Shown here piece after piece: positions 1 to 5,944 of a stretch of 20,026 bases of DNA. Every line of letters starts with the position of its first letter. Positions within the stretch are counted from its first letter, which is position 1. Under the pieces are notes generated by a model. The model did not search any database and was not told the DNA's origin. It was given only the letters and a program-made list of their open reading frames with translations. The stretch comes from an uncultured Macromonas sp. (GTDB lineage: Bacteria; Pseudomonadota; Gammaproteobacteria; Burkholderiales; Burkholderiaceae). Position numbers and translations under genes: made by a program. Location of the stretch: contig CAMLOF010000021.1 in assembly GCA_946481585.1 (NCBI GenBank), positions 1-20,026 of the forward strand. The letters run 5' to 3'.

Positions 1-513
1 ACGCGCTTCGGCCTGGCCATGGCCGGCATCGGCGCCGACGAGCAGCGGGCACAGACCCTGGGCGTGAACACCCGGGTGGTCAAGGTGGCGGGTTTCGCGC
101 TCACGGCCGCGGTGGCCGGCGCGGTGGGCGCGGCCATGTCGGTGCGCTGGACCTACATCGACCCGCACACCGTGTTCAATCCCTTCATCGGCTTCCAGAC
201 CGTGCTGATCGCCCTGATCGGCGGCGCCATGACGCTGTGGGGCCCGCTGATCGCCGCCATCGTGTTCAGCGTGCTGGCCGAGACCCTGCGCCTGCAGGTG
301 CCGCAGCTCTACATGATGTCGCTGGGGCTGCTGCTGATCCTGTCGGTGCTGTACCTGCCGGGCGGGCTGGCTTCATTGCGGCTGGAAACTTTCAAGGGCT
401 GGTGGATTGATACCCGCGCCTGGTGGGCCGAACGCCGCCACGAATGGAACGGGGACAAGGCACGCGACGAAGCCCGCCGCAAGCAGCGCGCCAAGGAGCA
501 CCGTTATGACTGA
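1..513 (+). CDS. livM: LivM-type ABC permease, C-terminal part (5' truncated by window)
   Basis: The reading frame is open from base 1 and runs to TGA at 511-513, giving about 170 residues of the C-terminal half of a branched-chain amino acid-type ABC permease. The first residues (TRFGLAMAGIGADE...LGVNTRVVK) match the cytoplasmic EAA-like coupling loop of LivM proteins, which contacts the LivG/LivF ATPases. Three or four hydrophobic membrane segments follow, then a strongly charged cytoplasmic tail (about the last 45 residues, rich in Arg, Lys, Glu and Trp) that is longer than in many LivM proteins. It would form the inner-membrane channel with a LivH partner that lies outside the window. Its stop overlaps the livG start by 8 bases, which indicates translational coupling. 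The family is certain; the substrate (branched-chain amino acid, urea, amide or aromatic acid) cannot be read from this fragment. The aldehyde dehydrogenase downstream makes an aromatic compound plausible. Confidence 0.9.
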   Translation, partial: TRFGLAMAGIGADEQRAQTLGVNTRVVKVAGFALTAAVAGAVGAAMSVRWTYIDPHTVFNPFIGFQTVLIALIGGAMTLWGPLIAAIVFSVLAETLRLQVPQLYMMSLGLLLILSVLYLPGGLASLRLETFKGWWIDTRAWWAERRHEWNGDKARDEARRKQRAKEHRYD

Positions 514-1309
514 GCTGCACCCTGCAAACCACTTGCCGCCCTTGCTCGAAGCCCGCGAAGTCACCGTGCGCTTCGGCGGCCTGACCGCCGTGGATGGCGT
601 GGATGCCGTGTTTCGCCCGGGTGAGCTGGTGGGCATCATCGGCCCCAACGGCGCGGGCAAGACCACCTTCTTCAACGCCATCTCGGGCGTGACGCGGCCC
701 ACCAGCGGCCAGTTGTTGGCCGATGGGCGAAACCTGAGTGGCAAGGGCCCGCACCGCTACGCGGCGCACGGCATTGCCCGCACCTTCCAGACCCCGCGCG
801 TGTTTGCCGACATGCCTGTGCGCGACAACATCGCCTTCGGCCTGAAATTCGCGGGTCGCCGCCCGCGCAAGTGGGTGTTCTGGGGCGAGGAAGCACAGGT
901 GCCCTGGGCCCTGCGCACGGCCGACAGCATCCTGTCGCTCATCGGTCTGGCGGCGCAGGCCGATCTGCCTGCCTCGGCCATCACCCCGTCGCAACAGCGC
1001 CTGCTGGAGATCGGTATGGCGCTGGCCACGCGCCCGCGCATGCTGCTGCTTGACGAAGTGGCTGCGGGCCTGACCGAGGCCGAGATTGAAGAGATGGCCC
1101 GGCTGATACGCCGCATGCGCGACGAGCTGGACCTGACGGTGGTGTGGATCGAGCATGCCGTGACCACGCTGCTGCGCCACGTGGAGCGTGTGATCGTGCT
1201 GCACCAGGGCCGCAAGATTGCCGACGGCACGCCCGCGCAAGTGGTGCGCCACCCGGAGGTGATCGAGGCCTACCTGGGCGACGAGATGATGGAGGAGACC
1301 GCTGCATGA
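506..1309 (+). CDS. livG: LivG-type ABC transporter ATP-binding protein
   Basis: A 267-residue ATPase that powers a LivHM-type importer at the inner membrane. The start ATG at 506 lies inside the end of livM and has AAGGAG at 493-498, 7 bases upstream. Walker A is GPNGAGKTT at residues 46-54, the Q-loop is in the ARTFQTPRVF segment, Walker B ends in D183-E184 (LLLDEVAAGL), and the switch His is in the WIEHAV segment. The ABC signature is degenerate: residues 159-164 read ITPSQQ where most LivG proteins have a YGQQ-type motif, so the usual C-loop Gly is Ser. Similar degenerate signatures occur in some LivG clades to my knowledge, and the partner LivF has a canonical one, so the dimer should keep one normal ATP site. 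The stop overlaps the livF start (ATGA at 1306-1309). Confidence 0.95.
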   Translation: MTELHPANHLPPLLEAREVTVRFGGLTAVDGVDAVFRPGELVGIIGPNGAGKTTFFNAISGVTRPTSGQLLADGRNLSGKGPHRYAAHGIARTFQTPRVFADMPVRDNIAFGLKFAGRRPRKWVFWGEEAQVPWALRTADSILSLIGLAAQADLPASAITPSQQRLLEIGMALATRPRMLLLDEVAAGLTEAEIEEMARLIRRMRDELDLTVVWIEHAVTTLLRHVERVIVLHQGRKIADGTPAQVVRHPEVIEAYLGDEMMEETAA

Positions 1310-2094
1310 TGTGGTACCGCGACACCCCATTCACGCTGGGCGGCAGCGAGCGCGCGCACCTGCGGGTCGAAGGCCTGAGCGCGGGCTATGGCAACTTTCT
1401 GGTGCTGCGCGACCTGTGCTTCGACGTTCGTCCCGGGCTTACGGTCATCCTGGGCCCCAACGGCGCGGGAAAGACAACGCTGCTCAAGGCGCTGAACGGA
1501 CTGATCCGCCGCAGTGGCACCGTGCTGCTCGATGGCGAGGAACTGCCCGAAAAAACCAATGAGATCGTGCAGTCGGGCGTGGCACTGGTGGCCGAAGGCC
1601 GCCAACTCTTCCCCCAGATGACAGTGCTGGAGAACCTGGAGCTGGGCGGCTGGCTGGTGCCCAAGGCCGAGCGCGCACGCCGCGTGGACCAGGCTTTTGC
1701 CGACTTTCCCAAGCTGCGCGAGCGCGCCCAGCAACTGGCGGGCACCATGAGCGGCGGCGAGCAGCAGATGGTCGCCGTGGCGCGCGCCATGATGAGCGCG
1801 CCGCGCCTGCTGATGCTGGACGAACCCTCATTGGGCCTGGCCCCGCGCATGGTGGACGAGCTGCTGGGCATGGCCCGGCGCATTGCCGACGCGGGTACCA
1901 CCGTGCTGATGGTGGAACAGAACGTGAAGAAGGCATTGGCCGTGGCAGACCGGGGCTACGTGCTGGAGCGCGGCGCGCTGGTGGCCAGCGGCCCGGCACG
2001 TCTGCTGGCGCGTTCCAACGTCATCCGCGAAGCCTACCTGGGTGCACCTTCTTCCGACACCACCACCGCCGAGCGTGCCGCGCATGCCCGGTAA
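1306..2094 (+). CDS. livF: LivF-type ABC transporter ATP-binding protein
   Basis: A 262-residue second ATPase of the Liv-type importer. Walker A is GPNGAGKTT at residues 50-58, the signature MSGGEQQ starts at residue 148, and Walker B LLMLDEPSLGL has D172-E173; all are canonical. The LVAEGRQLFPQMTVLENL segment is typical of LivF. The ATG at 1306 forms an ATGA overlap with the livG stop and has GGAGGAG at 1291-1297 at good spacing; the second ATG at 1309 is an alternative start. The first 18 or so residues (MMWYRDTPFTLGG...) are an extension before the usual LivF N-terminus. The protein ends in a short polar Thr/Ala-rich tail. It is co-transcribed with livM and livG, and the aldehyde dehydrogenase start is only 49 bases downstream, so that gene is probably in the same operon. 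Confidence 0.95.
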   Translation: MMWYRDTPFTLGGSERAHLRVEGLSAGYGNFLVLRDLCFDVRPGLTVILGPNGAGKTTLLKALNGLIRRSGTVLLDGEELPEKTNEIVQSGVALVAEGRQLFPQMTVLENLELGGWLVPKAERARRVDQAFADFPKLRERAQQLAGTMSGGEQQMVAVARAMMSAPRLLMLDEPSLGLAPRMVDELLGMARRIADAGTTVLMVEQNVKKALAVADRGYVLERGALVASGPARLLARSNVIREAYLGAPSSDTTTAERAAHAR

Positions 2095-2143
2095 CCCGCC
2101 GCAAACACGCATTCCCCCGCACATTGACCCTCAAGGAGCAACC

Positions 2144-3598
2144 ATGTCCGACCTGTCCATGCTGATCAACGGCCTCAAAGTCACCGCAGAACGCGGGGCC
2201 ACCTTCGAACGCCGCAACCCGCTCGACGGCACCGTAGCCACACGCGCACCCGCCGCCTCACCGGCCGACGCCGTGCTGGCCTGCGAAGCCGCCGCCGAAG
2301 CCTTCAAGACCTGGAGCGATACCGGCCCTGGCGAACGCCGCGCCCTGCTGCTCAAGGCAGCCGACGCGCTGGAGGCCAAGACTCCAGCCTTCATCGAGGC
2401 CGTGGCTGCCGAGACGGGCGCCACCGGCATGTGGGCGGGCTTCAACGTGATGCTGGCCGCTGGCATGCTGCGCGAGGCCGCCGCACTCACCACCCAGGTG
2501 GCGGGCGAGGTGATTCCTTCCGACGTGCCGGGCAGCCTGGCAATGGGCGTTCGCCAGCCTGCGGGCGTGGTGCTGGGCATTGCGCCGTGGAACGCCCCGG
2601 TCATTCTGGGTGTGCGCGCCATTGCCACGCCGCTGGCCTGTGGCAACACCGTCATCCTCAAGGGCTCCGAGAACTGCCCGCGCACCCATGGCCTCATCAT
2701 CGAAGCCTTGCAGGATGCAGGCTTCCCGCCCGGCGTGGTCAACTACGTCACCAACGCCCCGGCGGACGCGGGTGCCGTGGTGGAAGCCATGGTGGCGCAC
2801 CCGGCGGTGCGCCGTGTCAACTTCACCGGCTCCACCAAGGTGGGCAAGATCATCGCGCAGACCTGCGCCAAGTACCTCAAGCCCGTGGTGCTGGAACTGG
2901 GCGGCAAGGCTCCGCTCATCGTGCTTGACGACGCCGACCTGGACGATGCAGTCAATGGCGCGGCCTTCGGCTGCTTCGCCAACAGCGGACAGATCTGTAT
3001 GAGCACAGAGCGCATCATCGTGGACCAGAAGGTGGCCGACGAATTCGTGAAGAAGTTCGGCGACAAGGCCAAGGCGTTGCCGCTGGGCGACCCGCGCAAA
3101 CCCGAACCGGTGGTGCTGGGTTCGGTCATCGGCATGAACACCGTGCACCACTGCAACGAGCTGATCGACGACGCCCTGGCCAAGGGCGCCAAGCTGGTGT
3201 GCGGCGGCAAGGCCGAAAACACCCTGATGCCCGCCACCGTGCTAGATCACGTCACGCCGGCCATGCGCATTTACGAGGAAGAGACCTTTGGGCCGGTCAA
3301 GTGCATCGTGCGGGTGAAGGACTCGGCCGAGGCCGTTGCCTGCGCCAACGATAACGAGTACGGCCTGAGCGCAGCCGTTTTCGGGCGCGACATTGCACGC
3401 GCCTTCAACGTGGCTCGCAAGATCGACTCGGGCATCTGTCACGTCAACGGCCCCACCGTGCACGACGAGGCACAAATGCCGTTTGGCGGCGTCAAGGGCT
3501 CGGGCATTGGCCGCTTCGGGGGCAAGGCAGGCATTGCCGAGTTCACCGAGTTGCGCTGGATCACCGTGCAGACCACGCCGCGCCACTACCCGTTCTGA
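2144..3598 (+). CDS. NAD(P)-dependent aromatic aldehyde dehydrogenase (vanillin/salicylaldehyde type)
   Basis: A 484-residue ALDH-superfamily enzyme that oxidises an aldehyde to the acid. The start ATG at 2144 has AAGGAG 5 bases upstream. Expected catalytic residues are visible: N150 (APWNAP), K173 (ILKGSE), general base E251 (LELGGKAP) and nucleophile C285 (NSGQICMST). The GFNVMLAAGMLREAAALTTQ...GEVIPSD segment and the FTGSTKVGKIIA segment resemble the salicylaldehyde/vanillin/benzaldehyde dehydrogenase branch (NahF/Vdh) as I remember it, so an aromatic aldehyde is the best substrate guess. It lies 49 bases after livF on the same strand, which suggests an uptake-plus-catabolism operon for an aromatic compound such as a phenylpropanoid-derived one (inference). 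The exact substrate is uncertain; the ALDH assignment is secure. Confidence 0.9.
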   Translation: MSDLSMLINGLKVTAERGATFERRNPLDGTVATRAPAASPADAVLACEAAAEAFKTWSDTGPGERRALLLKAADALEAKTPAFIEAVAAETGATGMWAGFNVMLAAGMLREAAALTTQVAGEVIPSDVPGSLAMGVRQPAGVVLGIAPWNAPVILGVRAIATPLACGNTVILKGSENCPRTHGLIIEALQDAGFPPGVVNYVTNAPADAGAVVEAMVAHPAVRRVNFTGSTKVGKIIAQTCAKYLKPVVLELGGKAPLIVLDDADLDDAVNGAAFGCFANSGQICMSTERIIVDQKVADEFVKKFGDKAKALPLGDPRKPEPVVLGSVIGMNTVHHCNELIDDALAKGAKLVCGGKAENTLMPATVLDHVTPAMRIYEEETFGPVKCIVRVKDSAEAVACANDNEYGLSAAVFGRDIARAFNVARKIDSGICHVNGPTVHDEAQMPFGGVKGSGIGRFGGKAGIAEFTELRWITVQTTPRHYPF

Positions 3599-3605
3599 AC
3601 GGGCG

Positions 3606-3845
3606 TCAACCGCCGAGGTCGCGGCGCTTTTCTTCGTACTCCGCGCGCCCTATTTCGCCAGCGGCGTAGCGCTCTTCCAATATGTCGAGGGGCGTGCGCC
3701 GCTGGCGCCTCGGGTCCTCGGTGCTGCCGAGCATCCAGCGGATCAGCACCACGACCACCACCAGCACGAGCACCAGCAGGAGCAGCATGAAGATGCCGCC
3801 TGTCCCCATGCCCATGGGGCCGTGCCATTCTGACCAATTCCACAT
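3606..3845 (-). CDS. Small SHOCT-domain membrane protein
   Basis: A 79-residue protein. The start ATG at 3845 (MWNWSEW...) was chosen because GGAGG (complement of 3851-3855) lies 5 bases upstream; the frame stays open further upstream without such a site. A Trp/Met/Gly-rich N-terminus (WHGPMGMGTGG) leads into one very hydrophobic membrane segment of about 20 Leu/Val residues (near residues 21-41). A charged linker and a C-terminal SHOCT motif (TPLDILEERYAAGEIGRAEYEEKRRDLG) follow. SHOCT domains are short two-helix modules found at the ends of many membrane proteins; their role is not well defined, with oligomerisation suggested. The gene lies 81 bases downstream of aroG on the same strand and converges with the ALDH gene. 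The family call is firm; the function is unknown. Confidence 0.85.
   Translation of the reverse strand: MWNWSEWHGPMGMGTGGIFMLLLLVLVLVVVVVLIRWMLGSTEDPRRQRRTPLDILEERYAAGEIGRAEYEEKRRDLGG
3611..3634 (+). terminator. Possible weak intrinsic terminator after the ALDH gene
   Basis: CGCCG (3611-3615) and CGGCG (3622-3626) form a 5-bp GC stem with a 6-base loop, followed by CTTTTCTT on the plus strand, 12 bases after the ALDH stop. It lies inside the 3' end of the convergent SHOCT gene. The stem is short, so this is tentative. Confidence 0.3.
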
Positions 3846-3850
3846 GCCAG

Positions 3851-3879
3851 CCTCCAGTGGGAGCCTTCCCGCCTGGAGG
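3851..3879 (-). promoter_or_regulatory. Hairpin covering the SHOCT gene ribosome binding site
   Basis: On the minus strand CCTCCAG (complement of 3873-3879) pairs with CTGGAGG (complement of 3851-3857), a 7-bp stem. Inside it GGGA pairs with TCCC around an AGGC loop. The GGAGG Shine-Dalgarno of the SHOCT gene is wholly within the 3' arm. There is no T-tract, so translational control or mRNA processing fits better than termination. Confidence 0.45.
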
Positions 3880-3926
3880 TTAAGTCGCTTATTGGCTTTG
3901 CGCAAGCGCCGCGGAGATGGCATCCA

Positions 3927-5021
3927 TCAACTGCGTCGCCGCTGGCGCACGGCCTCGGCCAGCTTTTCCAGCACCGGCACCGTCTGCGCAAACCCGATGC
4001 ACGCGTCCGTCACCGACACGCCGTGGCGCAGCGCCTGCCCGGTCACAATGTCCTGCCGCCCTTCGTTCAGGTGGCTTTCGATCATCACCCCCATGATGCG
4101 GTGGTCGCCACCTGCCACCTGGGCAGCCACGTCGGCGGCCACCTCGATCTGGCGCTGGTGCTGCTTGCTGCTGTTGGCGTGCGACACGTCAATCATCACC
4201 TGCTCGCGCAGGTTGGACGCGCGCAGCGCTGCGCAGGTGGCCTGCACGTCAGCCGCCGAATAGTTGGGCTGTTTGCCGCCGCGCAGGATGACGTGGCAGT
4301 CGTCGTTGCCGCGCGTCTCGAAGATGGCCGCCTGGCCCATCTTCGTCATGCCCATGAAGGCGTGCGGGGCGCTGGCCGCCACGATGGCGTCGGTGGCCAC
4401 CTTGACGCCGCCGTCGGTGCCGTTCTTGAAGCCGACCGGGCAGCTCAGGCCGCTGGCCAGTTGGCGGTGACTCTGGCTTTCGGTGGTGCGTGCGCCAATG
4501 GCGCCCCAGCTCACCAGGTCGCTGATGAACTGCGGCGACAGCAGGTCCAGGAACTCGGTGCCCACGGGCAGGCCCACGCCCAGCACGTCCAGCAGCAGCT
4601 GGCGCGCGCGCTCCAGCCCTTCGTTGATGGCGAAGCTGCCATCCAGGTGCGGGTCGTTGATGTAGCCCTTCCAGCCCACGGTGGTGCGCGGCTTCTCGAA
4701 GTACACGCGCATCACCACCAGCAGTTCGCTGGCCAGTGCGTCGGCCTGGAACTTGAGCAGGCGCGCGTATTCCATGGCCTGATCGTGGTCATGAATGGAG
4801 CAGGGTCCCACCACCACCACGAGCCGGTCGTCCTGCCCATGCAGCACGCGTGAAATGGCCGCGCGGCTTTGCTCCACCAGTGCCTGGGCGGTGTCGGTCA
4901 CGGGCAGCCACTCCTGCAGCAGCGCAGGGGTGATCAGCGGGCGCACCGCGCTGATGCGCAGGTCGTCAATGCGGGTGGTGTCGTGGGTGTAGGGGGCGCG
5001 GGTGGCGGGAACGTGGGTCAT
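3927..5021 (-). CDS. aroG: 3-deoxy-7-phosphoheptulonate (DAHP) synthase, AroG/AroF type I
   Basis: A 364-residue cytosolic enzyme that condenses phosphoenolpyruvate and erythrose 4-phosphate, the first step of the shikimate pathway. Class I-alpha hallmarks are visible in order: VVGPCSIHD (metal-binding Cys), YFEKPRTTVGWKG, GARTTESQSHRQLASGLS, GFKNGTDGG, IDVSHANSSKQ (metal-binding His), MIESHL (Glu) and SVTDACIG (Asp). The N-terminal extension before the barrel (DDLRISAVRPLITPALL) matches the feedback-regulated E. coli-type enzymes. I cannot tell Phe, Tyr or Trp sensitivity. The ATG at 5021 (MTHVPATR) fits the family N-terminus but has no clear Shine-Dalgarno. The frame is open for 30 more codons upstream to a GTG at 5111, so the start is not certain. 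It is transcribed divergently from the ODP gene. Confidence 0.95.
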   Translation of the reverse strand: MTHVPATRAPYTHDTTRIDDLRISAVRPLITPALLQEWLPVTDTAQALVEQSRAAISRVLHGQDDRLVVVVGPCSIHDHDQAMEYARLLKFQADALASELLVVMRVYFEKPRTTVGWKGYINDPHLDGSFAINEGLERARQLLLDVLGVGLPVGTEFLDLLSPQFISDLVSWGAIGARTTESQSHRQLASGLSCPVGFKNGTDGGVKVATDAIVAASAPHAFMGMTKMGQAAIFETRGNDDCHVILRGGKQPNYSAADVQATCAALRASNLREQVMIDVSHANSSKQHQRQIEVAADVAAQVAGGDHRIMGVMIESHLNEGRQDIVTGQALRHGVSVTDACIGFAQTVPVLEKLAEAVRQRRRS

Positions 5022-5097
5022 GGTCTGGCGGATGGTGAGAGCGGCTTCCAGGTAACGTATGTGCGGGAAAGCACAGTTTTGCTGCACGGTCTTTGGG

Positions 5098-5124
5098 TTG
5101 GCATAGGTCACGTGTGGCTATACT
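5098..5124 (+). promoter_or_regulatory. Candidate promoter for the ODP/GGDEF-EAL unit
   Basis: TATACT at 5119-5124 is a good -10 match. TTGGCA at 5098-5103 could be the -35, but the spacer is only 15 bases, shorter than usual. The start codon of the ODP gene is at 5181, giving a leader of about 50 bases. This divergent intergenic region (5022-5180) must also hold the aroG promoter, which I could not identify. Confidence 0.35.
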
Positions 5125-5180
5125 GCCCGCCGATAACCAGAATCGAAGCAGGGTTTTTGCCCCTACCTCTGACCTCCCGA

Positions 5181-5942
5181 ATGCACAACATCGAACTGTA
5201 CGACACCGACGAACATCGCTTCGTGCTGCTCAACGAGAGCGAGCCTGGCGAGGAAGACGGCGTCCGCTCCAACCAGTACCTGGTCCAACATGGTGACGAA
5301 GGCGTGTTGCTCGACCCGGGCGGCTTTGGCGTCATGCCGCGCGTGCTCACCGAAATGCTGCGCTACCTGCCGCCAGACCGCATCAAGGCCATCGTCCTGT
5401 CGCACCAGGACCCGGACATCGTCGGGGGCATCGCCACCTGGCTGGAAATGACCAGCGCACCGGTGTACATCTCGCACATCTGGACACGCTTCGTGCCGCA
5501 CTACGGCATTGAAGAGATGCACCGCTTCGAGCCCGTGCCCGACCGCGGCATGCGCCTGACCATCTCCCCTGGCTTCGACCTGGAACTGGTGCCCGCGCAC
5601 TTCCTGCACTCCGAAGGCCAGATCAACGTGTACGACCCCGTCTCGAAGGTCTTGTTCACCGGCGACATCGGCGCGGCCATGATGCCGTCCGACAACGATG
5701 AGCCCTACGTCGACGACTTCGAGGCTCACCTGCCCAACATCATCGGGTTCCACCGCCGCTACATGTGCGGCAACCGCGCCGCCCGGGCCTGGGTGGATCG
5801 CGTCTCCAAGCTCGACATCCAGATGCTCGCGCCCCAGCACGGACCGGTGTACCGGGGGGCGGCTGTGCCTGCCTTCCTGAACTGGTTCCGCGAATTGCAG
5901 TGCGGCATGGACTTGCTGCCTGAAATCACTCAGGAGCGTTGA
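5181..5942 (+). CDS. ODP-like di-iron metallo-beta-lactamase-fold protein
   Basis: A 253-residue soluble protein with the MBL fold in the flavodiiron/ODP subgroup. Predicted metal ligands are H75, D77 and D79 (HQDPD), H143 (FLHSEGQ), D162 (LFTGDIG) and H220 (PQHGP). This is the H-x-D/E-x-D...H...D...H set of flavodiiron proteins and of the oxygen-binding di-iron protein ODP. There is no C-terminal flavodoxin domain, so it is a stand-alone di-iron module without its own FMN electron donor; sensing O2, NO or redox state is more likely than high-flux reduction (inference from the family). The position after the HxDxD motif, often His in MBL hydrolases, is Ile, against a hydrolase role. It ends 2 bases before the GGDEF-EAL gene whose Shine-Dalgarno is inside its last codons, so the two are translationally coupled. 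No clear Shine-Dalgarno precedes its own ATG. Confidence 0.85.
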   Translation: MHNIELYDTDEHRFVLLNESEPGEEDGVRSNQYLVQHGDEGVLLDPGGFGVMPRVLTEMLRYLPPDRIKAIVLSHQDPDIVGGIATWLEMTSAPVYISHIWTRFVPHYGIEEMHRFEPVPDRGMRLTISPGFDLELVPAHFLHSEGQINVYDPVSKVLFTGDIGAAMMPSDNDEPYVDDFEAHLPNIIGFHRRYMCGNRAARAWVDRVSKLDIQMLAPQHGPVYRGAAVPAFLNWFRELQCGMDLLPEITQER

Positions 5943-5944
5943 GC

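Noticed and set aside
392..1330. 312-codon minus-strand frame opposite livG
   Set aside because: Antisense shadow; the plus strand encodes a complete ABC ATPase.
5022..5111. Upstream extension of aroG to GTG 5111, or a Phe/Tyr leader peptide
   Set aside because: The extension lacks family-like sequence and has only scattered Phe/Tyr codons with no terminator hairpin, so neither an earlier start nor an attenuator is supported.
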